From Caecitellus pseudoparvulus (taxonomy: Eukaryota > Bigyra: Bicosoecida): DNA of 64,000 nucleotides. The stretch covers positions 558,001-622,000 of the forward strand of contig CBFFRQ010000067.1 of assembly GCA_965644315.1 (NCBI GenBank), read 5' to 3'. The notes beneath the pieces are model-generated. The model had not been told where the DNA came from. It did not search any database and saw only the letters and a program-made list of their open reading frames with translations. The translations under genes were made by a program, and so were the position numbers. Each line of letters begins with the position of its first letter. Position 1 is the stretch's first letter. Below, one piece after another: positions 20,114 to 33,250 of the stretch.

Positions 20114-21138
20114 ATGGCTGCTGCTGCGAGCGACCTGGCGCTGCCCGCAGTGGAAGTCGACGCAGAATGGGTGTCTGCAGAGGCCATTGCCGCCCTGCGT
20201 GCCTGCCTGCAGAAGGTGGATGCAGGGCAGCCCATGGAGCCTGAGAGCGAGGCCATCGACCCCGCCCTGTGGCCCAGCTGGGCTGCCTCGGAGCGCTGGG
20301 ACGCCTACGACCTGCGCAGGTTCCTCATTGCCCGACAGGGCGACGTGCAGAAAGCCGCTCGCATGCTCACACGCCATGTGCAGTGGCGTGTGGAGAGCTG
20401 CCCGTGGTTCCCGCAGGCCAAGCCCCCCTTGACACCCCTCGCCAAGCCCCTCGCCACTGGCAAGGTGTACCGCCATGGCTGGGACAAAGTGGGCCGCCCT
20501 GTCGTGTACGTGCACGGCAGCAGGCACATTGTCAGCGACACGAGCCCTGAGGAGAGCGAGGCGCTGGTCAGGTTCGCCATTGAGGATGTTGTGTCGGCAG
20601 CGGTGAGCGCGGAGGCGGCAGCTGCAGGGGGGGCAGCGGGGGAAGCATACCCCCCTGGCCAGTTCGTGGGTGTCGTGGACATGGCCGAGTTGGGCTGGTC
20701 CAACATGGACACCGGCATCATGAGCGTCATCTTCAACACCCTCAGCCGGAACTACCCCGAGCGCCTGGGCCGCCTGCTCATTCTGAACGAAGGCTGGGCC
20801 TTCTGGGTGTTGTGGAAGGTCATCGAGGGCCTCCTGGACGCCCGTGTGCGCAGCAAGATCGAGTTCCTCGGCACAGAGCACACGTGCGTGCGCCTGCGAC
20901 GCTCTGAAGCGTGCCACGCTGCCGCGGATCCAGCGACCCCTCACTCCCCTCCTGTCCTCACAGCGAAAGACTGCTGGAGCTCATTCCCAAGGAGCAGCTT
21001 CTGGAAGCGTATGGCGGCTCGTCGACGTTTGCCTTTGACTTTGAGACGTGGAGGGCGCAGTACGAGGCAGGGCAGGACAGCGCACAGGTCAACAGCAGCT
21101 TCACAGCACCAGTGCAGTGCCCACCCAAGCAGGCGTGA
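20114..21138 (+). CDS. CRAL-TRIO (Sec14-like) lipid-transfer protein (314 aa, 2 exons)
   Basis: Exons 20114-20883 and 20964-21138, with an 80-bp GTGCGT..CACAG intron. The N-terminal CRAL-TRIO-N helices include DAYDLRRFLIARQGDVQKAARML. The lipid-binding domain contains GWDKVGRPVVYVHGSRH, FVGVVDMAELGWSN, a helix ending NYPERLGRLLILN, and IEFLGTEHTERLLELIPKEQ spanning the splice junction. It ends with a GGSSTFAFDFETW segment typical of Sec14 proteins. These proteins exchange phosphatidylinositol or other lipids between membranes; the ligand cannot be read from the sequence. An Ala/Gly-rich insertion (residues about 178-192) interrupts the lipid domain. The stop codon is 22 bp from the convergent DPY30 stop. 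Confidence 0.9.
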
Positions 21139-21160
21139 GCGAACAAGAATGCATTCCAAG

Positions 21161-21675
21161 TCAGCCAGTCTTCTCAGCCAACTGTGCCTGCTTGTGGGCC
21201 TCCAACAAGTACTGCCCCAAGTATTCCAGGGGGTTTGCAGGCCTGTGTGTGCCCCGAGAGTGCCATGCAGTGGGTGCGGAAACGCGCATGAAACGGCGCG
21301 AAGACGCACCGCTCAGTGGACAGCTTGGACAGGCCCTGGAGGAGGGTGGGGACCACTGTGCTGTCTAGGTACTTCCGCACAGGCAGCGCGTGCTGGCCTT
21401 CCGCAGAAGCCCCAGAGGAGCCAGCAGCCTCCGTCGCCTGAACCTGAGACACGCAAAACCGGCAGCACAGGTGCAGGGCGAGAGATGGGGACAGCAGGTG
21501 GTAAGCACAGCACTGCGTCAGGCACGCACTGTCTGCTCATCGACACCCAGCAGGGCTGCGTTGGAGGTGTCTGTGGTGGCAGGCGCGGGTGCAGGGTGGA
21601 GAATGCACGGCGTTCAAATCCCGCATCAACACTTGGCCACGCACCTGCAGGTGCACTGGGCGCTGATCCTTCCAT
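21161..21675 (-). CDS. DPY30: DPY30 homologue, COMPASS/MLL subunit (95 aa, 4 exons)
   Basis: Reconstructed from four small exons: 21675-21645, 21570-21530, 21443-21310 and 21242-21161. All three introns start GTGCGT. The joined C-terminal half reads LPVRKYLDSTVVPTLLQGL, then KLSTERPANPLEYLGQYLLE, then AHKQAQLAEKTG: the Dpy-30 dimerisation motif, including the diagnostic ERPANP(I/L)EYL junction that spans the last intron. DPY30 docks on Ash2 in histone H3K4 methyltransferase complexes; the same motif also occurs in ciliary radial-spoke and adenylate-kinase proteins, but this short stand-alone form fits the COMPASS subunit. The N-terminal 45 residues are Ala/Ser/Glu-rich and unconserved. Exon 1 is short, so the start is the least certain part. 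Confidence 0.88.
21274..21283 (-). promoter_or_regulatory. TTCCGCA element in DPY30 intron 3
   Basis: GTTTCCGCAC on the gene strand within a 67-bp intron. Confidence 0.35.
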
Positions 21676-21799
21676 GGTCCAAATGAGCTGTGTAATTACT
21701 GTGTATGCAAGCGCCAGATAGCTTGTTCTGCAACTTGGGATGCATGTTGGACTGGCAAGCGGAGTGTGGCGGTCGTCGACTGGTGCATTGCCGGTCGCC

Positions 21800-24700
21800 T
21801 CACGCGGCCGTGTCAGCCCAAATCAACGCTTCGACGTTGTAGAAGGCGCCGATCTTGCGGGTATCCCCATCACACAGCTTCTCAATGGTGGCCTTCACCT
21901 TGGCCGCGATGTCAGGTCGCGCCAGGCCGTCTGGGCCACCCCCCTTCGCGTACGCATCGCGCCAGAACCGCTGCGCAGTCTCAAACAGCCCAGGGCCCAG
22001 CCGGCGCAGATTCTCCTCGCTCTGCTTGGACCGCTCCTCGCGCAGGAAGTGCTTGACGTCAATCTGCACCTTGGACGGCTCCTCGCCACCCTGCTCAGAG
22101 GCAGGCGGAAAGCCGGCGGCAGGCGCCTCGCTGCCCACCGGCCCGATGCCGGGCGCCTGCACACCAGCTGCCGGGTTGGCCAGGCCAGGCGCACTCGCAT
22201 GCGGACCTGCCTCCTCCGCCTCCACATCCACCTGGGAAGCCATGAGCTCCATCATGGCACTGCGCTCCTGGTTCCGCTCCCCCCGCATCTTGTTCATGTA
22301 CGACGGCACGACGAACTCCAGGTCATCCTCCTCTCCGGCCAGCGCCTCCAACTGGAAACCCTGGTCGTACGCCGCCTCCCCCTCACCCTCCTCATCTCCA
22401 AACTCAGTGTACACTGTCTCGATTGTGCCGGAGGGGTCGAACCCGTCACCAGCCGTGCCAGTGGCAGCGGAGGGCGCCTCGGGGACGACGGGCGGCGCAG
22501 CGACCTTTCCAGGTCGCTGCGCGACCTGCACGCCATCCCGCGACCCGCCCCTCGCACCCTGCACGGGCGTCGAGGCAGGGGGAGCACCGCCCTGCGCCAT
22601 GGGCGGGGCGTCGGTGTAGGACAAGCTGCCGAGGTGGGAGAGGACCCCCCCCTCCACCTCCCGAGCCACCCCCCCCTCCTCGTCCGTGTCGTCATCCTGC
22701 ATGCTCCACTCCGGTGCGCGGTGGGCTGACATGCGTGCCAGGCTGGACTGCGCACGGGGGGTGCTGCCTGCACTGCCCCCTGGCTCCAGCACTGACAGCC
22801 CAGTGGCCGACACTGGCCGGCTGCTGCCCCTGCTGCCACCTCCCCGCCGTGGCGTGCGGTGCACCGTAATACCCGCCCCGCCGGACGTCGGCGCGACGTG
22901 TGCAGTGGCCTTGTCCACCTTGAACCCGGCAGCACCACTGGCACCTGAGCTGGGGCGGCTGGACCCCCCCGCTGTGGGCAAGCCCCCTGCACTGACGCTG
23001 CGGTCCCGCTGCGTCTCGCCTTTGCGCTTGTGGGCACCTGGGGTCCGGGCGGGTGTACCGGCACTGGCGTCTCCCAGGCTACGAGGGTCTGTGTCGGGCT
23101 CGTCCAGGTGGACAGCTGACGTCAGCTGCTCCATGCCCACGCCCGGACCCAGAGTGCCGCCCAAAGCGTACCTGCCCGTGCTCACGATGGGGCGGTCTGT
23201 GGACGCCGGGGCACGACCTTGCATCGTGCCCCGCGCCACGGACATCGGACTCGTGGGCGCACTTCGTGCCGGCGCTGTGGCTGGCGCCTTCGCCACTGTG
23301 GGCAGCGAGTCACCCCCCGCACCAGTGCCCTGGGCAGGCGCAGGTCCTCGTCGCGGCGTGCGACCTGAGCTGCCCGTCGCATAGCGACCCACCTGCCCTT
23401 CCATGCCCCCCAGCCCAGGCACGCTGCTGGCTGTGTGTCTGTGCGCGTAGGCTGCTGCCGTGCCTTGGCGCTCTGCTGCGTTGGCGTCAGCTGCAGCTGC
23501 CATGCGTTTCATCTCCTCAGCGGCCCGGGCCGCTTTCCGGGCAGCCAACCGCTCCTTCGCTGAAAGATGTGCTGTCGATGGTGCTGGGGCTGGGGCTGGG
23601 GCTGGGGCTGGGGCAGGTGACTCCGTGGGGGCTGGTGCTGGAGCTTGCTCGGGGCTGCCACCCGCCGCCGCTGCCGGAGGTCCACTGGGTGCTGCAGGAG
23701 TCACCACTTCGCGTGTGCTGCCGCCCTGTGCCAGGCGTGCTGCAGCTGCCCGCGTGAGGTCGTGGCGCAAGACGTCCTTGGCAGTGGGGCGCTGTGTGGG
23801 GTCCTTGTTCAACAGCCACTGCACCAGCTGCCAGAGGGAGTCAGAGAAATGGTCCGGGATGCGTTTCGGCGTGTCCTGCGGCGGGGGGGGCAAGGCGGCA
23901 GTCAGGGCCCGTGCCATGAGAGGGGGGCTTGCATCACGCAAAGTGCCGGGCGCGCTGTCTCACCGTGACGATTTTGAACACCAAGCCGAGCAAGTTGGAC
24001 GCCTCGAACGGATGCCGCAGCGTGCACAGCTCGTACAGAATGCAGCCCAGCGCCCACATATCGCTCTCGGGGCCATAGGGCTTGTTCTCGCACACCTCTG
24101 GCGACATGAAGTAGGGCGTGCCCGCGACTGTCTGTGCCTTGTCCATGGTGTTCTCAAGCACCCGAGCGATGCCAAAGTCACCCAGCTTCACTTGATTTGT
24201 CGCAGTGAGGAAGATGTTGCCAGGCTTGAGATCGCGGTGCAGCACGCGGTGTGAGTGGCAGAAGTCGATGGCAGACGTGAGCTGGCAGAACCAGTCCATG
24301 ACTTGCTGCGGTGGGAGGGTGGGGGGGCACAAAGCGTGAGCGTGTTGCCAGGTCGCCGCGACCCAGTCACGAGCAAGGACCGAGGGCGCCGCACTGCGGC
24401 ACACAGCTTTCGCGGCACGCACAGCCTCAGAGAAGTAGCGCTTGGCCTTCCTTTGCTTCTTCACGAGGCGGGACAGGTCGCCCCCTTCGCAGTACTGCGC
24501 AGCCAGGTGCAGCGGCAGGGGTGTGCGTGAAGCCACCATGAAACGTGCGACTTACAGCGCACAGAGCAGCCGCTGGCGCCCTGCCCGCGCTGCCACGCAC
24601 CTCCATGACGATGTACAGATTGTTCTTGCTCTTGAAGGAGTCCTTGTACCGCACGATGAAGATGTGCTTCAGTGTCGCCAACAGCGCTGCCTCGGCCAGT

Positions 24701-24846
24701 GCCGACTTGCTGGCCCGCTCATCCAGACCCTCCAGGGCCACCTCCTTCATGACGAACCACTCCTGGCTACGCACGTCCTGCACCAAGTGTGCTGCGCCAT
24801 AGTTGCCGCGGCCCAGCACCTTGTGCTTCACGTAGCGCTGGCTCAT
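21800..24846 (-). CDS. NEK-like serine/threonine protein kinase with long C-terminal tail (911 aa, 4 exons)
   Basis: Exons about 24846-24601, 24494-24423, 24305-23964 and 23875-21800; the three introns are in phase 0. The kinase domain covers residues 1-290: LGRGNYGAAHLV (glycine loop), VMKEVAL (ATP lysine), YIVMEYCEGGDLSRLVKKQ across intron 1 (NIMA-family hallmark), HRDLKPGN, DFGIAR, GTPYFMSPEV and YGPESDMWALGCILYEL. The roughly 600-residue tail is low-complexity, with a Pro-Ala repeat (23585-23613 on the other strand), an Ala/Arg coiled-coil-like stretch (SAKERLAARKAARAAEEM) and an acidic segment. It ends VEALIWADTAA. NEKs act in mitosis and cilia; the ciliary gene in this window makes a flagellar role plausible, but this is inference. 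Confidence 0.88.
23585..23613 (+). repeat. GGGGCT tandem hexamer run (antisense of NEK Pro-Ala repeat)
   Basis: About five tandem GGGGCT hexamers. On the minus strand they encode the PAPAPAPAPA stretch of the NEK-like kinase tail. The plus strand is G-quadruplex-prone and the tract is likely length-variable. Confidence 0.75.
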
Positions 24847-25187
24847 GCTGGACAGGTGCGGAAAATGGACGCAGTCGATGAGCTGCGGAGTAACCGCAGC
24901 TGCCCTGCCCACTGCCGGTCAGCAGGGGTAGGCACACGCAGCGGCCAGTGCCAGTGAATCGCAAGACACGCGGGAGTGGCTTCGTGTGGGTTGTCTCTGC
25001 CTGGCGCGTGCGGGGTGGGGCGGCACGGTGCAACGCCACCACGCTGTGTTGCCGCTGTGCCTAACCTTGTGCAACGCTGCTCAGGCACACAGAGCGGACC
25101 CCATGAGGGGGTTGAATGCAAAACTGCGCTTTGTGTGTGTGAATTTGATTCTTCTCCCACTCACACTGGCGCCTTGGCCGAGTCAGA
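24847..25187. other. Intergenic region between kelch-EGF and NEK genes
   Basis: Both neighbours are on the minus strand, so this holds the kelch-EGF 3' end and the NEK promoter. No coding sequence recognised. Confidence 0.5.
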
Positions 25188-27882
25188 TCAATAAAAGGAC
25201 ATGTCGCCGAGCTGCGCAGTTGGACTGGCTTGGGCGGGGGGAGGCGTGGTCTGCCCGGGCTCGCCCCCCCCTTGCACAGTGGATGCAACCGAGGCCAGGG
25301 AGACATCCAGCCTACTCGCACCTGAGCCGCCAGTCCTCCCACCCGACGCCCATGGGTCGTGGAGGGCCGCACCCTCCCACTCGGCACTGCCCCTGTGAAG
25401 TGTTGCAGTCGCAGGGGAAGAGAGGGGGGGTGTCTCCCCTCCCCAGACCCCCCCCCTCCGACCGTCCAGGGCCTGCCGTGCCCACACACGCCGTACGGCT
25501 GAGGGGGGGCCTGTGGCGACCGCGCTGGGCAAGCCAGCGGCCAGGCCAGTGGCGGTGGGCCCACCCCCCCCTCTTCGTGCAGGTGGGGACGTGGGACTGG
25601 CAGCCAGAACAGCACTCCAGCGCCGAGGCCGGTCGGGTGTTCGGGGTGGGCCCATCCCCACTTCCAGGGCCCCTTGAGGGAGCGGGACTGGGGAGGCGGG
25701 GCCCCTCCACACCGACGAGTCCTGGGCCGTGACGCCGCCCCCATCGGAGCTGGCACCCCCCCCTCCACTACCACTACCCCCCTCCTGGTCCAAGCTGCCT
25801 CCCCAACCACTGGCCAGCCAGGATGGCCGGGAAGAGGGCGTGCGAGGGGTGTCGAGGGGGGCTTTGCCGCCCCCTCGCCGCCGCCGCCGCTTCTCAGCCG
25901 GGGCCTGGAACGAGCCGTACGAGGGGGGTCGCGACCCCCCTCCCCGGCCGGCAGCCTGCGCGCCCAGGGGTGTGGACGCCCCCGAGTGCAGCAGGGACGC
26001 TGTGCCTTCCCTGCCAGCGGCCCAGCCCCATCGAGAGGCGGGGGCAGTGGAGCTGGTCACGAACTCCTTGTGGGCCAGGCCGGGCCGCCGCAGCCAACAG
26101 TTCACAAAGGCAGCCTGCAGGAAGACCAGGAAGCTCCCGCCGCTCACCACACTCGTGAACACCGTGCCCAGATTCCGTGTGATCCACTGCCCCAAGTCCT
26201 GCAGGAAGGACGCTCGCACGCGGCACTTGCGACCTGCCCAGCCGAGGTCGCAGATGCACTGGCCAGGAAGGCGGCAGAAGCCGTGCTGGCAGCCATCCAG
26301 ACACCGCGGCGTGGCACAGGCACCCCCTTCCCACCCTGCATCGCATGCACACCGCGTTCCGGTGGTGTTCAGCACTTGCCCTGGCGGCAGGCAGTGCCCG
26401 TGGTCGCAGTTGTGCGCGCCACACTCGGTCACGTTGCACCGCGGCGGCAGCCACCCCCGACTGCAGGCACAGGTGGCCCCCGGCACAAACGGGGGCACGT
26501 CCACTGCCTGGGAGCCAGGGACAGAGCAACTGCCGTGTCGGAAGCAGACTGCGCCTTGCGCCTGGCACAACAAGTTCAGCGTGGAGCTCCAGACATCAGC
26601 GGTCATGTGAAGGGGCGCACCCCCCTCGCGCCACGCGGCACCCCCCACGAGGAACAGAAACGCCTGACCTGAGATCGTGGTGGAGGTCGAACGCACGAGC
26701 CCATAGTTGTACCGCGCGCCCCAAGGCAGGGCGGGAGTCACTTGCACCCAGCCACGCCCATCAGCGGAACGCCAGAGGCCCCCCTCCACGCCCCCGCCAC
26801 TCCCCCCACTCGTGGACGTGCCGGACGTGGCGCTGTCGTCAGTCACAGGCGCAGTGGACGTGCCGGTGCGCGCCGCTGCGGTGAGGTGCCCCCGTGGCCC
26901 CAGCCCTGGCCCCACCCACAGCTCACCCTGATACCACTCACAGCCGAAATTGGACCGGGGGGCCCACGTGGCCGGGTCGGCAGGTGCGACGAAAACACTG
27001 GCGTCGTCGCCCCCTGGCGGCTCGGGTGGGGCGAACGTGTCGTCAGCGGCGCTGTCGCTGGATGTTGAGCCAGGTCGCACCGAGCCAGTCTTGGTCGCAG
27101 ACCACGACCGCCCGCCAGTGTGGCTCACCCACACATCGCCGTACACAGTGCCGGTGGCGACATCTGCGCCGCCCAACAGCCACATGCCGCCGGCGGGGTC
27201 CACTGCCGAGCAAGCAAATGCTCGGCCAGGCCACGGTGCCGTAGGCACCACCTGGCTCCACACGCTGCCGTTGCTGGAGGACCAGACGTCAGACACCGCG
27301 CGGCCAAAGGCGTCCATGCCGCCCACCAGCAGCACCTCGCTGCCTGTCCACTGCACGGACATGCCCCACCGGGCTGACCAGGGCGCAGCACCAGTCAAAC
27401 GCACCCACTCCGCGCCCTCTGCACTGTACCACACGTCGTGCATGGGGTAGGAGAGGAAGGGGTTGGACAGGTCAGCATACTGCCGACCTCCCATCAGCAG
27501 CAGGCCAGAGGGGATGCCCACCAGGGCTGCACCTGTGCGGCCCAAGAAGGGTCCCTGAGCCGTGCGTTGCTCCCAGTGCACGCCGTCTGGACTGCTCCAC
27601 ACGTCGGCGAAGATGTGGCTGCCGTTCGTGCCTCCCGCCAGCCACAGCTGGTCGTTGAAGGCCGCAATATCCCCCACTTCCCGGGCTGACCAAGCCTTGT
27701 GGCCGCCCAGGGAGGTCCACGTTGCTGCAGCGACGGCGCGGAGAGCAGGGTGGCTCCAGCGAAACACACGTGAAACGCAGACTGCGCCACCACGCACCGT
27801 TGGACGAAACTGATTGCGATGAGGAGCACGTGAACAGCACCAGGTGGATGATCAAGGGTAACAGCACTGAGAAACTAGCCAT
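25188..27882 (-). CDS. Kelch-EGF single-pass membrane protein (873 aa, 2 exons)
   Basis: Exon 1 (27882-27798) encodes a signal peptide (MASFSVLLPLIIHLVLFTCS). A 73-bp GTGCGT intron leads to exon 2 (27724-25188). The extracellular part has kelch-type blades (LWLAGGTNGS...DVWSSPDGVHW; LLLMGGRQY; VLLVGGMDAFGRAVSDVW; WLLGGADV) up to about residue 430. Cysteine-rich EGF-like modules follow (CGAHNCDHGHC, CACDAGWEGGAC, CQHGFCRLPGQCICDLGWAG; about 463-540), then one hydrophobic span (TVFTSVVSGGSFLVFLQAAF, about 555-575). The roughly 300-residue cytoplasmic tail is Gly/Ser/Pro/Arg-rich. The layout recalls attractin or kelch-EGF surface proteins; no closer family was recognised. Role in adhesion or surface recognition is inference. 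Confidence 0.75.
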
Positions 27883-28151
27883 TACGGCCCGCCCCCGTTG
27901 GGTGGCTCCGCTGTGCGTCGCCCAGCGCGCTCCGATCCCCTCCCGTCCAGCTCGCTGCAGGCTGAACTGCGCCGTAAGCAAACACCAAATGCAGACAGGC
28001 GCACTGACCCAGTGCGCGCCACGCCCCATGCAGGGCGTGTTGGAGCCTGGCCGTTCAGGATTTTGCGACTTGGCCATTCCGGCCTCGGATCAGGCAGTGG
28101 CTTGCATTTCACCACACATCACACCAGAGCACAAGCAGGCATGCGCAGCAC

Positions 28152-30559
<2,408 letters not shown>

Positions 30560-30708
30560 GGTGGGCAAGAAGGGGGGGCTTTGTAGCGCACAACTACATG
30601 CCGTGTGGGCACACTGAAGTTGGCCTGTGGCGGTGCATTTGGAGAGTGGCGCGGCGCGCTCAAATGTGCCGCTACATCGTGTGCGGCTTTTGCAGCAGGC
30701 TGCACACC

Positions 30709-32793
30709 TCAACCCCTCTCGCAGGGCACCGCCGCAGACAGCAAGCACAGCATGCTCACCATGCACTCTGCCAAGTGCGCCCGAGTGCTACCCACGCTGT
30801 CAGCGGCCATGGCCAACAGGGCCGACAAGCCCTCGCTGGTCTGCCCCTCCACCAGAGAAGCGACAGCTTCAGCCCGGTTGATGGGGTGCAGCGTCATGGA
30901 GAAGGGGAAGACCACCTGCGCCACCTCGTGTGTGTGCAAGGGCAGCTGCTTCCGAGGCGGTGCCGGTGCACGGGCCCCCGAGGCGTGCAGGGCCCCCGCC
31001 AACGACACGAAGTCTGCCAAGTACTTCTTCTGCACAGTGGGGGTGGTGAAGCCCACGCCCGTTTTCGTGACACCTGCAGACGGCCGGTTCGCACGGTGCC
31101 TGCGCAGGGACACGGTGCTGATGACACTGCCCTCTTTGTCGCGCTGTGCGCCAAAGCCTGTGCTGCCGCCGCCCGCCTCCGAATCCGCCAGGGAGTGCCA
31201 GCCAGAAGCAGTGACGATGGTGCTGCCGTCCCCCTCCCCCACGCCGCCTTCCTCGGCGCCCTCCCCTCGAGCATCCATGAGCAGTGCGTGCAACCTCCAT
31301 CTTGTAAAGGCTGCTTTCTCGCCACCGCCCTTCTGCACCTTGTTCGTCCCTGTCGCGGCAAGGCCAGGCAACGCAGCACCCCCGTGCAAAACGCCCCGCA
31401 ATGCCTCGCTCAGCTGCAGCGAACTGTGTCTCCAAACGTCGCGCACAGACAGGGCTTGCTCCTCACGCCCCTGCCAGCCTCCACCGTCGCTGCCTTCTGC
31501 CGCCCCGTGCAGAATGCTGCATGCAGCAGCTGCGCGTAAATCCCACGGTGGCACTGGCGCGGCAGCTCGAAACCCCTCGCGGTCACAGGCACTCCACCCC
31601 GCAGCACAGGCCCGCCGCAGCGCCTGTGTGCACCAATACCCCAGCCCCGGGTGTGTCAGCGCCACACACAGCAGCAACGCCATGCAGCCCGTGGCGGAAT
31701 CGGCACGCTGCCACGCTGGCGCCATGCTCACTGCAAGAGGCGGCGTGCCAGCACACCCTGGCAGCGTGGCAGCAGACGGCGGCGTGTGCAGTGCATCCCG
31801 CACCCGCTGTGAGTGTGGCGCGGACAGCAACACCTCCGGGACGCTGTCGACTGCCCGTGCACATCGCCGGGTCATCTCCGCCGACCCCAGGCCCAAAGTG
31901 TGGCTCCACGCCGCCAAAATCAGAGCACGGTTGGGCTGTGGAAGGGCAATGCCGAGGCAGGCGCACAGCAGGCTGGTCAGGTGCTCCAGGGAGCCGCAGC
32001 TGGGCAGTGGCCGCGCGCCGGGTGTAAAGAAAGTGGCTGCGAACGTGCAGTGCTCCCGTAGGTGCGCAGGCAGGCCCCCCCACGCAGCCATGTATGGGAA
32101 CTCCCCCTGCGCCGCCCCTCGAAGCACCTCCACTGCTGTCAAGGGCAAGTGCGCCATGCGCACAGCTGCCAGCGTCACCGCCAGAGTCAACTCACAGCTG
32201 ATGCCGGGGATCCAGGGGCTTGGGACGCCAGCCGGCAGAACCGACACGTACCGCCGGTCATGGGGCAGCACCATGTCCCCATTTATGATCGCGAACATGG
32301 GGTACGCGTGCCGTGCACGCTGCCCCGTGGCTGACCCCACGCCGACACGCTGCTCGCCACTCCACCACTTCAGGTATCGCTTCACGATGCCACGCACGTT
32401 TGCCGCGTGCTCTCGCCGCAGTTCGCGTGTAGGGAGGAGGCGAGACAGCCAATCCACCTGTTGCTCCATGATGTACAGCCAAGAAGACAGCACCCGCCGC
32501 TGGACTTCCCCAGATGTCGGCAACCTGACCACGTCTGAAACGGTGTTTCGCCTGCGTTTCGTGGCTGCACGCACGTTCAGGTTGCCGTCCTCCACGTCTT
32601 GGGCTTGCAGCCGGACGTCTTTGGACTGTGTGCCACAGTTTCCACATGCCCACACGCCGAAGCCAGTGTTCACAAAGTTGCGAGAGCCACACACGTCGCA
32701 CAGCCGCGAAGCCCGGGACTGCTGTGAGGAAGAGTGGCCCACCACCTCGCTCTCTTCAAAGTCGCCATACCCCACTGCAGCGAGCCCGCTCAT
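30709..32793 (-). CDS. TAF1B/Rrn7-like RNA polymerase I initiation factor (694 aa, or 669 if an in-frame intron is spliced)
   Basis: The N-terminal zinc ribbon CDVCGSRNFVNTGFGVWACG followed by NCGTQSKDV (Cys 32, 35, 50, 53) matches the Rrn7/TAF1B RRN7-type ribbon. It is followed by a helical region (ELRREHAANVRGIVKRYLKWW) resembling the TFIIB-like first cyclin fold. These factors recruit Pol I to rDNA promoters. The rest of the protein is poorly conserved and Ala/Gly/Ser-rich. A possible 75-bp in-frame intron (32574-32500) begins GTGCGT and ends CCAG; it contains the 21-bp sequence shared with the FDXR intron and encodes an odd basic stretch (ATKRRRNTVS). Family assignment rests mostly on the zinc ribbon. 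Confidence 0.72.
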   Translation of the reverse strand: MSGLAAVGYGDFEESEVVGHSSSQQSRASRLCDVCGSRNFVNTGFGVWACGNCGTQSKDVRLQAQDVEDGNLNVRAATKRRRNTVSDVVRLPTSGEVQRRVLSSWLYIMEQQVDWLSRLLPTRELRREHAANVRGIVKRYLKWWSGEQRVGVGSATGQRARHAYPMFAIINGDMVLPHDRRYVSVLPAGVPSPWIPGISCELTLAVTLAAVRMAHLPLTAVEVLRGAAQGEFPYMAAWGGLPAHLREHCTFAATFFTPGARPLPSCGSLEHLTSLLCACLGIALPQPNRALILAAWSHTLGLGSAEMTRRCARAVDSVPEVLLSAPHSQRVRDALHTPPSAATLPGCAGTPPLAVSMAPAWQRADSATGCMALLLCVALTHPGLGYWCTQALRRACAAGWSACDREGFRAAAPVPPWDLRAAAACSILHGAAEGSDGGGWQGREEQALSVRDVWRHSSLQLSEALRGVLHGGAALPGLAATGTNKVQKGGGEKAAFTRWRLHALLMDARGEGAEEGGVGEGDGSTIVTASGWHSLADSEAGGGSTGFGAQRDKEGSVISTVSLRRHRANRPSAGVTKTGVGFTTPTVQKKYLADFVSLAGALHASGARAPAPPRKQLPLHTHEVAQVVFPFSMTLHPINRAEAVASLVEGQTSEGLSALLAMAADSVGSTRAHLAECMVSMLCLLSAAVPCERG

Positions 32794-33250
32794 GCTGACT
32801 ATGGAGTACTGCGTGCAGAGAGGTCCGCCCCTGCCAGCAGGACTTCGCTGGCCCGCCCTCTGCCGCCGCTCTAGTGCTCAGCTCGGCTGCTCGGGCAATC
32901 CTGCCTACTTCGCCCGCACTTGCATGAGCCAATACTTCGTCCAGGGCCCCTGCTCTGGATGGCAAACGGGTGGAGAGGGGGGAACTTATACTTGAAATTC
33001 CTGTCAAAGTGCTTGTGGAGGGAAATGGTTTGAGCAAAGGTTGCATTTGGAAGGAGTAAGTGAACGCGTCTACGATGATGCTTTTGCCATCCCGTTAGCA
33101 TTCGTAGTTCTCGCAACTCGAAGTCTGGACCCTCGCAAATTCAATTGCACTACCGTTTGATCCACAACCACGAGCATCGTAAGCACGCTGGCTCCAACCT
33201 TATGAGCCCAGATTCCTGTTTTGAAGTGCTTGCCAACGGAAGGCACAACA
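32794..33250. promoter_or_regulatory. Bidirectional intergenic region, TAF1B-like / coiled-coil ankyrin
   Basis: 457 bp between divergent ATGs. AT-richer than average in 32990-33190. No gene recognised. Confidence 0.5.

Noticed and set aside
21605-21635. tRNA-like B box (gttcaaatccc)
   Set aside because: The flanking bases do not form a T stem, no A box or acceptor stem lies at the right distance, and the segment is inside a DPY30 intron.
25186-25200. AATAAA poly(A) signal on the plus strand
   Set aside because: It overlaps, in antisense, the last codons and stop of the minus-strand kelch-EGF gene, and no plus-strand gene ends there.
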